Shown piece after piece: positions 1 through 6,168 of a DNA stretch of 6,468 bases. The notes beneath the pieces were generated by a model. It saw nothing but the letters and a program-made list of their open reading frames with translations. It was not told where the DNA came from and searched no databases. Each line of letters starts with the position of its first letter. The stretch's first letter is position 1. The position numbers and the translations under genes are program-made. Source of the stretch: Gammaproteobacteria bacterium (GTDB lineage: Bacteria > Pseudomonadota > Gammaproteobacteria > Pseudomonadales > Pseudohongiellaceae); the NCBI GenBank assembly GCA_016762995.1, contig JAESUT010000084.1, positions 7,396 to 13,863 on the forward strand, in the 5' to 3' direction.

Positions 1-323
1 GCTTCAAACACTGTTGCAGCAGGGAGAACTGAGCCTAGATACTTCTGAAAAACTGGCCAGCAAGGTTCGAAATCAGCTTTGTTGGGTAGTATATAACGTA
101 TGCGAACGATCCCGGATAAATCACTGCCTGCCGATTTAAGAACCTGCTCAATGTTTTTCAAGCACTGATCTGCTTGCTCGACGACGTTCTCGGAAATCGT
201 CATTGTCGTGTAGTCGTACCCAGTAGTACCGGACACGAACACGAAATCACCGTCAACTACTGCTCGTGAGTAGCCAATCTTACTCTCAAATTCTGAACCT
301 GTGGAAATTAGTTGTCTACTCAT
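1..323 (-). CDS. RidA-family (YjgF/YER057c/UK114) protein, 3' end missing
   Basis: The gene starts at ATG 323-321 and stays open to the window edge, giving 107 complete codons; about 20 C-terminal residues probably lie outside. The family match rests on an early IGYSRAVVDGDFVFVSGTTG block (residues 16-35), a central helix with QADQCLKNIEQVL (50-62), a VRIRYILP strand (73-80) and LPAATVFEA at the end. RidA proteins are small trimeric cytosolic proteins. True RidA hydrolyses the reactive enamines/imines released by PLP enzymes, using an arginine in a PARS-type motif. Here that position is Ala103 (PAAT), so the protein probably belongs to one of the Rid subgroups without the arginine and may not have iminase activity. 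A Shine-Dalgarno sequence GAGG (plus-strand cctc, 330-333) lies 6 bases before the start. It is transcribed away from hemC. Family assignment is firm; function is unknown. Confidence 0.88.
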   Translation of the reverse strand, partial: MSRQLISTGSEFESKIGYSRAVVDGDFVFVSGTTGYDYTTMTISENVVEQADQCLKNIEQVLKSAGSDLSGIVRIRYILPNKADFEPCWPVFQKYLGSVLPAATVFE

Positions 324-398
324 ACAATACCTCGACCTTACCTATAACAGTTGTAATTGAGCTCTATCTAATAAATGAGCTGGCTAAACAGGGGCAGC

Positions 399-407
399 AT
401 TATAGCA
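399..407 (-). promoter_or_regulatory. Extended -10 promoter for the RidA-family gene
   Basis: Read on the minus strand the bases are TGCTATAAT, a perfect TATAAT preceded by the TGN of an extended -10 element. No convincing -35 is present: at 17 bp spacing the hexamer is GTTCAA, and extended -10 promoters often do without one. The predicted start point is near position 392, which would give a leader of roughly 69 bases before the ATG at 323. Confidence 0.6.
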
Positions 408-456
408 GGATCGGCAAAAGCTTGAACCCAGCTGAAACTCCTTGCCGTAGCAAATG

Positions 457-485
457 CGGACAAATCGCAACATATGCCGTAAAAT
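457..485 (+). promoter_or_regulatory. Predicted sigma70 promoter of the hemCDXY operon
   Basis: CGGACA at 457-462 matches the -35 consensus at four of six bases. TAAAAT at 480-485 matches the -10 at five of six. The spacer is exactly 17 bp. Transcription would start near 492, leaving a leader of about 37 bases before the hemC ATG at 529. Location and spacing are good but both hexamers are imperfect, so this is a prediction. Confidence 0.5.
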
Positions 486-528
486 GCCCTTCTTCCGTGA
501 TGAAATAAAAGACAAAGAGCAGTACACC

Positions 529-1467
529 ATGCCAGCCAAAACTCTTCGAATTGCTACCCGTAAAAGCCCGCTCGCCCTATGGCAGGCCCACTATGTAAAG
601 GCGGCATTGGAAAAGGCCCATGACGGTCTGAATGTCGAATTGCTCGCCATGAGTACCCGCGGCGACAAGATTCTCGACACACCATTGGCCAAGATAGGGG
701 GCAAAGGTCTCTTCGTTAAAGAGCTAGAACATGCGATGTTGGAAGGTCGGGCGGATATTGCGGTGCATTCTATGAAGGACGTGCCGATGGAATTTCCTGA
801 AGGCCTCGGCTTGGCGGTCATCTGTGAGCGTGCAGATCCAGCCGATGCTTTTGTCTCAAACAACTATGACAAGCTGGCTAACCTACCCCAGGGTGCGACA
901 GTGGGCACCTCAAGCTTTCGTCGCCAGTGTCAGTTGCGGGAGCTACGCCCTGACCTAAAGATCGCCGATCTGCGTGGCAATGTGGGAACAAGACTGTCGA
1001 AGTTAGATGCAGGCGGGTTTGACGCGATCATTCTTGCAGCCGCTGGTTTAAAACGCTTGGAGTTGGAAGGGCGTATCCGCGAGAGTATTTCTTTCGAGGA
1101 CTCTCTGCCTGCAGGTGGTCAGGGAGCGGTCGGTATCGAATGCCGAACTATCGATACAGACACACGGCAACTGCTCGATTGTCTTCATCATGCAGACACG
1201 GCGTGTAGGGTAGAAGCCGAACGGGCAGTGAATGCGCGTTTGCAGGGTGGCTGTCAGGTACCGATCGCGAGTTTCGCCGAGCTCTATGGTGATGAGTTAC
1301 ATCTACGCGCCTTGGTTGGCAACTTGGAGGGGACACAGATACTCCGCAGCGAGATTCGCGGTGACCGTCATCAGGCGGAACAATTAGGTATTACTGTAGC
1401 CGAAGATCTTTTGTCTCAAGGAGCGGAAGAAATACTCAGTGCCTTGCGAGACTCAATAGAAGATTAG
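529..1467 (+). CDS. hemC: Hydroxymethylbilane synthase (porphobilinogen deaminase)
   Basis: This cytosolic enzyme joins four porphobilinogen molecules into hydroxymethylbilane on a covalently attached dipyrromethane cofactor, in tetrapyrrole biosynthesis. The product is 312 residues, the usual length, and aligns to E. coli HemC without numbering shifts: cofactor Cys242 in LQGGCQVP, catalytic Asp84 in HSMKDVP, and substrate-binding arginines at 11, 131, 132, 149, 155 and 176. It appears fully functional. I chose ATG 529 because the family begins with a few residues before [15 protein letters not shown] and a weak AGAG ribosome site (516-519) lies 9 bases upstream. An in-frame ATG at 454 would add 25 atypical residues and precedes the predicted -10 element. 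First gene of the hem operon; hemD follows after 26 bp. Confidence 0.97.
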   Translation: MPAKTLRIATRKSPLALWQAHYVKAALEKAHDGLNVELLAMSTRGDKILDTPLAKIGGKGLFVKELEHAMLEGRADIAVHSMKDVPMEFPEGLGLAVICERADPADAFVSNNYDKLANLPQGATVGTSSFRRQCQLRELRPDLKIADLRGNVGTRLSKLDAGGFDAIILAAAGLKRLELEGRIRESISFEDSLPAGGQGAVGIECRTIDTDTRQLLDCLHHADTACRVEAERAVNARLQGGCQVPIASFAELYGDELHLRALVGNLEGTQILRSEIRGDRHQAEQLGITVAEDLLSQGAEEILSALRDSIED

Positions 1468-1493
1468 GCTTTAGTTAAGAGCAGGTTTAATTG

Positions 1494-2282
1494 ATGAATT
1501 CTAATTCCCTATCTGGACTCACTGTTCTAATAACTCGCCCCTCAAATCAGGTTGATAGTTTGAGGCAGGCAATCGAAGCTGAGGGAGCTAAAGTTCTGTC
1601 GCTTCCGCTCATCAAGATCAAGGCTCTCAATGCTGCGCAAGCCATTCAAGACCTAAAAGACAAAGTGCTACAGCTAGACAGCTATCAATCCCTAATTTTT
1701 GTAAGCAATAATGCCGTGAATTTTGGTGGCGAGGTCATTAATAATTATTGGCCGCAATTTCCCGTTGGGGTCGATGTTATTGCAGTGGGGCCAACGACGG
1801 CTGAGGCTGCTTCGGTGCGACTCGCCTGCGAGGTAATTCAGCCAAGCAGCGGCATGACCAGCGAAGACATACTGTGCCTGCCTCAGCTTTCGGATGTTAG
1901 CGAGAAGAAGGTTGGTATTGTACGCGGGCAGGGAGGGCGAGAACTGTTGGCTGACACTCTGCGTCAGCGCGGCGCCACTGTCGATTATCTTGAGGCCTAC
2001 AGCCGTACTCCAGTAGATTACACGAGCGCAAATTTCTGCAATAGATTGTGTGATGCCGGAGTCAATGTCCTAACGGTAAGCAGCGGTGAATCACTGGATA
2101 GGCTGACACGTCTATTGGCCGATAATAGGAAGAGGTTGCAGCAATTAAACTTAGTAGTTCCCTCAGAAAGAGTTGGGCGACAGGCGGAAAAGGCTGGATA
2201 CCAGCAAGTTTACAATGCCCGTGGCGCTGATCCGTTAAGTTTTGTAAGCGCGCTGGGTGAACTCGGCATTAATCAAGAGTAA
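1494..2282 (+). CDS. hemD: Uroporphyrinogen-III synthase
   Basis: This enzyme cyclises hydroxymethylbilane and inverts ring D to give uroporphyrinogen III, the precursor of heme, siroheme and cobalamin. The product is 262 residues, near the family norm. HemD sequences diverge strongly but the landmarks are here: LITRP at 12-16, FVSNNAV at 69-75, AVGPTTAEA at 97-105, a MTSEDIL motif at 121-127 between the two domains, VRGQGGRELLADTLRQRGA at 143-161, the region of the conserved tyrosine in EAYSRTP (167-173), and VVPSERVGRQAEKAGY at 221-236. I chose ATG 1494 over the adjacent TTG at 1491 because GCAGG (1481-1485) sits 8 bases before it. It lies 26 bp after hemC and 35 bp before hemX. Context and motifs agree. 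Confidence 0.94.
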   Translation: MNSNSLSGLTVLITRPSNQVDSLRQAIEAEGAKVLSLPLIKIKALNAAQAIQDLKDKVLQLDSYQSLIFVSNNAVNFGGEVINNYWPQFPVGVDVIAVGPTTAEAASVRLACEVIQPSSGMTSEDILCLPQLSDVSEKKVGIVRGQGGRELLADTLRQRGATVDYLEAYSRTPVDYTSANFCNRLCDAGVNVLTVSSGESLDRLTRLLADNRKRLQQLNLVVPSERVGRQAEKAGYQQVYNARGADPLSFVSALGELGINQE

Positions 2283-2317
2283 GCTATACTCAAGCTCACG
2301 ACTTAGAAGGCAGTACA

Positions 2318-3433
2318 GTGACAGAGCAGTCAGAAACACCCAAAATTTTGGATGAGATATCCAAGAGTAATGCGGCCAAGGCCAGCAGTCGACCGACTCG
2401 AAAGCAGCAGACGACGAGGCGGCGGTTTGCAGTAGTTACCAGCTTCCTGCTACCCATCGTTGCTGGAGTGTTGTTCCTCACGTATCAGCAAATTTCTCTG
2501 AAATCAAAGTTGTCCGAGCTCGAGCTCAAAAACCAGCAGCTGAATCAAAACGTAGCCACACAGGGCATCCAGCTGGCACAGATCGAGCAGGCGCAGCTTG
2601 TCGCTCTTGAGCCAATCGAATTCGATAATTCTGATCTGCGAGAGTTGGAATCGACACTATCTGAGGAAATTGAAAGTCTCACGACACAGCTCGCGGATAT
2701 TCAAGCCGTACAATTATTGGCAAATAATGCGACAGATCGAACTTGGAAATTCCTCGAGGGGCAATACTTAGTCAACATAGCCAACCGGAAACTAAGGCTA
2801 GAGGGCGACGTGGATACCGCGATCTCCCAATTAGAAATAGCCGACCAAGCGCTTCGGGATTCTGGTAGTTCGAGCGTGTTTGCCGTCCGGCAGGCGATTG
2901 CAAGCGATCTCCAGAAACTAAAAAGTATCGATATTCTAGATCGTGAAGGTATTTATCTGCGTTTGGATGGTCTGTTGGCAGAGATGGAGAATATCGACCT
3001 GCTCAATAGCATGCGCGTCGAATTTGAAAATAGACGTAACGCCGAATCACAGCCGTTGCAACTAGGCAGCGATACGAATAGCTTCCTAGATTCCAGCTTC
3101 GAATTCTTAGGCTCCATATTTGTCTGGCGCGAATGGGAAGAAACGCCGGAAGCCATGTTAGCTCCGGGGCAGGATGATCTCATTAAGCAAAATTTACGCC
3201 TTATGCTCGAACAGGCGCAGCTCGCTTTGTTGATGCGCGACAATAGCTTGTATCAACAGGCCATGGCGAAAAGTCAGGATTGGTTTCAACGGTATGCCAT
3301 TACCGACTCACTTCAGGGACAAGCTTTGACGAGAGAATTGAGCCAACTTCGTGCAATCGACATCAACCCTCTGTTGCCCGCCTTGAATCAATCTTTGTTG
3401 CTGATCAATCAACTGGTAGCAAGCGAGCGGTAG
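2318..3433 (+). CDS. hemX: HemX family inner-membrane protein
   Basis: The product is 371 residues. It has a polar, Lys/Arg/Ser-rich cytoplasmic tail (1-36, with RRR at 34-36), one membrane span (about 37-56), a Leu/Gln/Glu-rich coiled coil (about 58-130) and a helical periplasmic domain. Typical HemX blocks are W143-KFLEGQYLVNIANRKL followed by a regular AISQLEIADQALRD helix (168-181), and the C-terminal LIKQNLRLMLEQAQLALL (288-305) followed by YQQAM and DWFQRY. Databases often call this family uroporphyrinogen-III C-methyltransferase, but no SAM-binding methyltransferase motif is present. The role is not established; a membrane or scaffolding role near heme enzymes is inferred from gene order. 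The start is GTG 2318, supported by AGAAGG at 2305-2310, 7 bases upstream. hemY begins 7 bp after the stop. Confidence 0.92.
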   Translation: MTEQSETPKILDEISKSNAAKASSRPTRKQQTTRRRFAVVTSFLLPIVAGVLFLTYQQISLKSKLSELELKNQQLNQNVATQGIQLAQIEQAQLVALEPIEFDNSDLRELESTLSEEIESLTTQLADIQAVQLLANNATDRTWKFLEGQYLVNIANRKLRLEGDVDTAISQLEIADQALRDSGSSSVFAVRQAIASDLQKLKSIDILDREGIYLRLDGLLAEMENIDLLNSMRVEFENRRNAESQPLQLGSDTNSFLDSSFEFLGSIFVWREWEETPEAMLAPGQDDLIKQNLRLMLEQAQLALLMRDNSLYQQAMAKSQDWFQRYAITDSLQGQALTRELSQLRAIDINPLLPALNQSLLLINQLVASER

Positions 3434-3440
3434 ATTAGTC

Positions 3441-4697
3441 ATGATCAAGTTATACCTTTTTAGTCTTCTCGCAATCGTCCTGGCGCTTCTGGTCAGTCTC
3501 TATCTTGGATTTCCTGGTGATCCCGGCTACCTATTAATTGCCTTCGGGAACACTACTTTTGAGACTAGCTTGTTTGCCTTGCTCGTCGCTGTGATCGTTC
3601 TCTACCTTGTCATTAAGCTTATACTTATCGTGTTTCACTGGTTTAATCCCTGGCACCTTATTCGCTTCGGGAGAAACTACAAAGCACATTTGCGAGCAAA
3701 GAGCAGAAGCAAGACGGTCGAGGGTCTATTGTATTTTACCCGCGGAAGCTGGGAATCTAGCTACAATCTGCTGAAGAAAGGTATGAAGGATTCTGACGGG
3801 AATGTTGTCAACTATCTTGCCGCGGCCTATGCCGCCTATAAGTTGGGGAATAAAGAAGGGTGGATGAATTGTCTGGAGACTGCTGAGGGGAAATACCCAG
3901 CTGCACGCTCCACTATCAACTCGCTGAAGGCGCAGCTTCTGTTCAAGTCTGATCAACTGGAACAGTGCGTGGCCGTATTACAGCAAATGAAAACTAGTTC
4001 ATTGAACGATGCGTCTCTGCTGCAACTTTTGAAAGAGGTTTACCTGAAGCTCAACGACTGGGAGCAATTAGAAAAATTGCTGCCCGCCTTAAAGAAGAAC
4101 AATGTAATCGATGAGGAGGAGGCCGAGCTAATTCGAGTCCGAATCTTCATGGAAAGCTTATACCGAATGAGTAATCAGCGAGTGGATTTCAGCGATGCAC
4201 AGATCGGTGTGCAGCTAGAGAAGGTATGGAAGAAAGCCCCAGTGTCCTACAAGCAGGATGAGCGAATCGTTAAACATTATGCCGAAATACTGTTTAAGCT
4301 CGATCTGAAAGAACAGGCAGGTAAGGCTATAGAAGTTGCTTTGAATAAGAGCTGGAGTGACGAGCTCATTAAGCGCTACGGTGAGTTTGACTTTGGCACT
4401 CCTCATCAGCAGTTGCTGCTGGCAGAGAGTTGGATTCAGGGCCGGCCGGGAAACGCGAGCCTATTAGTTGCGTTGGGACGAATAGCGATGCGCAATGAAC
4501 TCTGGGGAAAGGCCAGAGAATATTTCGATACCAGTATCGAAGTTGCACCTAGCGCGGAGGCTCACGGCGAGCTTGCGCGGCTATTGAAATCTTTAGGCGA
4601 AACGCAGCTCGCCGATGAACATCAAGAGAAGTTTGTGCAGGGAATTGGTGCTGAGCTGCCTAGCTTTCCAATGCCGAAAGCCCTAGACAAAACCTAA
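3441..4697 (+). CDS. hemY: HemY family TPR-containing inner-membrane protein
   Basis: The product is 418 residues, close to the family's usual length of about 400. Two membrane spans (about 2-22 and 43-66) form the HemY N-terminal domain, followed by a helical tetratricopeptide-like region from about 93 to 400. Landmarks include YFTRGSWESSYNLLKKG (98-114), NYLAAAYAAYKLG (124-136), KVWKKAP (261-267) and LLVALGRIAMRNELWGKAREYF (341-362) with a following LARLLKSLGE. This protein is unrelated to the Bacillus protoporphyrinogen oxidase also named HemY; no FAD-binding motif is visible. Its biochemical job is not settled; association with late protoheme synthesis is known mainly from operon context. 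The ATG at 3441 is 7 bp after hemX, with GAGCGG (3425-3430) as probable ribosome site. Last gene of the operon; converges with the META gene. Confidence 0.93.
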   Translation: MIKLYLFSLLAIVLALLVSLYLGFPGDPGYLLIAFGNTTFETSLFALLVAVIVLYLVIKLILIVFHWFNPWHLIRFGRNYKAHLRAKSRSKTVEGLLYFTRGSWESSYNLLKKGMKDSDGNVVNYLAAAYAAYKLGNKEGWMNCLETAEGKYPAARSTINSLKAQLLFKSDQLEQCVAVLQQMKTSSLNDASLLQLLKEVYLKLNDWEQLEKLLPALKKNNVIDEEEAELIRVRIFMESLYRMSNQRVDFSDAQIGVQLEKVWKKAPVSYKQDERIVKHYAEILFKLDLKEQAGKAIEVALNKSWSDELIKRYGEFDFGTPHQQLLLAESWIQGRPGNASLLVALGRIAMRNELWGKAREYFDTSIEVAPSAEAHGELARLLKSLGETQLADEHQEKFVQGIGAELPSFPMPKALDKT

Positions 4698-4716
4698 ATA
4701 AAGCCTAGATAGGTTT
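4690..4716. terminator. Weak inverted repeat at the convergent operon ends
   Basis: AAACCTA (4690-4696) and TAGGTTT (4710-4716) form a perfect 7-bp stem around a 13-base loop. The left arm overlaps the hemY stop codon. Read on the minus strand the stem ends in TTTT, which could help stop transcription of the META gene; on the plus strand there is no U-tract beyond the stem. A second small hairpin (AGG-A-CG / CGCCT, 4721-4735) follows. Both are AT-rich or short, so a true intrinsic terminator is uncertain. Confidence 0.3.
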
Positions 4717-4743
4717 GAATAGGACGTAAACGCCTGATTCGAA

Positions 4744-5184
4744 TTAGAATTCGCGTTCCTCAAACTCCAATTCCACTCCGTCATACCCATTCGTCATGTA
4801 CATCTTTCCGTCGCGAAACTCTATCGCGTTTACATTCCTTAGAATTAAAACCAGGTTGTTATGCAGCGAGCCCGGGGCACAGAGTTTTCGTGTGGAGACG
4901 AAAGGATCGAAAAGAAAGCCAGTGCTGTCCTGGAAATAGGAGCCGGTGATGGTGTTGCAGTCGGATGCGCCAGTGAGCCTATTTTCAGACCGAAAATTTA
5001 GGCGGTATAGGCTTGGGTCGTCTGGCGTGAACAGGAAGCCGCCCAATACCTTCATGTTCAGTAGCTGCCAATTGCTGCCTTCGAGGGTGATGTCTTCTTC
5101 CTGAGCGAGACTGAATTGGGCTGATGATAGAATGAGCGTCAATAGAGTGCCTAGAACAAGGTGTCGTGACAGTATTTTCTTCAT
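4744..5184 (-). CDS. Secreted META-domain (HslJ-like) protein
   Basis: The product is 146 residues with a clear Sec signal peptide: MKK start, hydrophobic stretch 9-22, and an SLA|Q cleavage site after residue 27. No lipobox cysteine is present, so it should be a soluble periplasmic or exported protein. The mature part fits the META domain found in HslJ: GSNWQLLNM (36-44), LNFRSENRLTGASDCNTITGSY (62-83) and VSTRKLC (96-102). HslJ-type proteins are linked to novobiocin resistance and envelope stress in E. coli, with no known enzymatic activity. Cys76 and Cys102 could form a disulfide. The usual Gly before CN is Asp75. The start is well supported by AGGAAG (minus strand, 5193-5198) 8 bases before ATG. 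It lies 61 bp downstream of the flippase-like gene, in the same direction, and converges with hemY. Confidence 0.82.
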   Translation of the reverse strand: MKKILSRHLVLGTLLTLILSSAQFSLAQEEDITLEGSNWQLLNMKVLGGFLFTPDDPSLYRLNFRSENRLTGASDCNTITGSYFQDSTGFLFDPFVSTRKLCAPGSLHNNLVLILRNVNAIEFRDGKMYMTNGYDGVELEFEEREF

Positions 5185-5245
5185 GATTCCGGCTTCCTAA
5201 GGAGTTTGCGCTCTTGATTGTTGCCATCAAGGCTATGGAACTATT

Positions 5246-6133
5246 CTACTCAGTGCCTTGCTTCGCGCCAACCCCGCTGCTGATTTTAATAAGCATATAA
5301 CCAAGCCAGGTTAGCATATCGCTGAGCATCACTAAGACTCGAAAGCCTGCTACGAAAATGATCAGCTGTGTACGCGGCAGCTCTGAGGTTGCGAGTTCGG
5401 AGTATACGACCTCGAAAACACCTATGCCCTGGGGCGCGAAGATACTGACAAAGCCTACAACGAAGGCGAATAGGTAGTTTACGACTGTGAGAAGTACACC
5501 GTCCTGCGCATTTACCAAGCCGATTGCTGCCATGTAAGAATAGAAGGCACTCGCCGCAAGCACCCAGAAAATTGTACATATTATCGCCAGTTGCAAATAG
5601 GCAGCGCCTGACAGAATGAAACTGTGCCGCCTAAAAAACAGTGCCAAGGGAATCGTGGCGATACTGCTGAGGAATAGGACCAATGCCAGTGTTGAATACA
5701 ACTCACTCGAACTGAATAGATAAATACCAAGAGTGGATGCAATCGCGGCCATAATTATGGAGAAGCTGTTCTCGTAGATTACAACCAGGCCAATATCCGT
5801 CCTCGTTATGCCCATGCTTTTCATATCATAGACGCGAGCGAAGGTCTGCCACACGCCGCCAGGCAAGAACTTTGAAGGAATTCGGTTCAGGTGGATTGAG
5901 AGGAGGGTTCGGAAAGTGATCGAGTTTTTTTTGTCTCTGAGTATCGTGAACGCTATTGCCGGTATTACGAGTGTAGCCAAGACCCAGAATAGGATCGCTG
6001 TTGCGAGCCTGGAGTAAGAAGCGTCGGTGAAAATGGACGCGATATCCGTTCTGTTCTGAAAGAATACCGTGACAAGGAACGCAATGCTGCAAATAAGAAA
6101 TAGCCGTTGGAGCCATAGAAGCGTAGTTTTCAT
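5246..6133 (-). CDS. Flippase-like integral membrane protein (LPG synthase TM / YbhN type)
   Basis: The product is 295 residues and strongly hydrophobic, with about seven predicted spans near residues 7-25, 43-65, 119-140, 145-166, 180-203, 214-235 and 256-280. Two conserved blocks point to the lysylphosphatidylglycerol synthase transmembrane / UPF0104 (TIGR00374) family: LNRIPSKFLPGGVWQTFARV (82-101) and the re-entrant-like SIFAPQGIGVFEVVYSE (230-246), where the family usually has PGGIGVFE. The family covers the MprF flippase domain and stand-alone YbhN/AglD-like proteins, often in glycan or lipid gene clusters; transport of a lipid-linked substrate is inference. No aminoacyl-transferase domain is attached, so this is not a full MprF. 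The ATG at 6133 directly precedes the first span; a weak GGA lies 6 bases upstream. It sits 35 bp after the methyltransferase stop. Confidence 0.78.
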   Translation of the reverse strand: MKTTLLWLQRLFLICSIAFLVTVFFQNRTDIASIFTDASYSRLATAILFWVLATLVIPAIAFTILRDKKNSITFRTLLSIHLNRIPSKFLPGGVWQTFARVYDMKSMGITRTDIGLVVIYENSFSIIMAAIASTLGIYLFSSSELYSTLALVLFLSSIATIPLALFFRRHSFILSGAAYLQLAIICTIFWVLAASAFYSYMAAIGLVNAQDGVLLTVVNYLFAFVVGFVSIFAPQGIGVFEVVYSELATSELPRTQLIIFVAGFRVLVMLSDMLTWLGYMLIKISSGVGAKQGTE

Positions 6134-6168
6134 AAATTTTCCACTAACACCTCGGTTCGCTCAGGCAA

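Larger units (their letters stand above)
324..528. other. Divergent intergenic region between the RidA gene and hemC
   Basis: These 205 bp carry the start signals of two divergent genes: the GAGG ribosome site and extended -10 of the RidA gene on the minus strand, and the CGGACA/TAAAAT promoter of hemC on the plus strand. The two -10 elements are about 75 bp apart. I see no clear operator, riboswitch or small gene. A short inverted repeat (CGGCAA 412-417, TTGCCG 442-447) lies between the two promoters but is not longer than expected by chance. Confidence 0.6.

Noticed and set aside
400..405. TTATAG on the plus strand as a hemC -10 element
   Set aside because: No acceptable -35 lies 16-18 bp upstream, and the same bases form a perfect extended -10 on the opposite strand. 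The 457-485 promoter fits hemC better.
412..447. Inverted repeat CGGCAA ... TTGCCG with a 24-base loop between the two divergent promoters
   Set aside because: A 6-bp repeat with this spacing is expected by chance in a region of about 200 bp, and the flanking bases do not extend it. It could still be an operator half-site pair, but nothing supports that.
266..508. An 80-codon plus-strand reading frame upstream of hemC
   Set aside because: It overlaps the start of the RidA gene on the opposite strand, both predicted promoters and the divergent intergenic region. It has no good ribosome site and no recognisable domain.
591..863. A 90-codon minus-strand frame inside hemC
   Set aside because: It lies wholly within a confidently identified gene and its translation has no recognisable motif; it is a shadow of hemC codon usage.
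2285..2290. TATACT upstream of hemX as an internal promoter
   Set aside because: The hexamer at -35 distance (ctcggc) does not resemble the consensus, and there is no TG extension. The tight operon spacing makes an internal promoter unnecessary.
5213..5231. Small hairpin CTTGAT / ATCAAG between the flippase-like and META genes
   Set aside because: The 6-bp AT-rich stem has no T-run on the minus strand and lies inside a probable operon, so it is not a terminator. It is within chance expectation.
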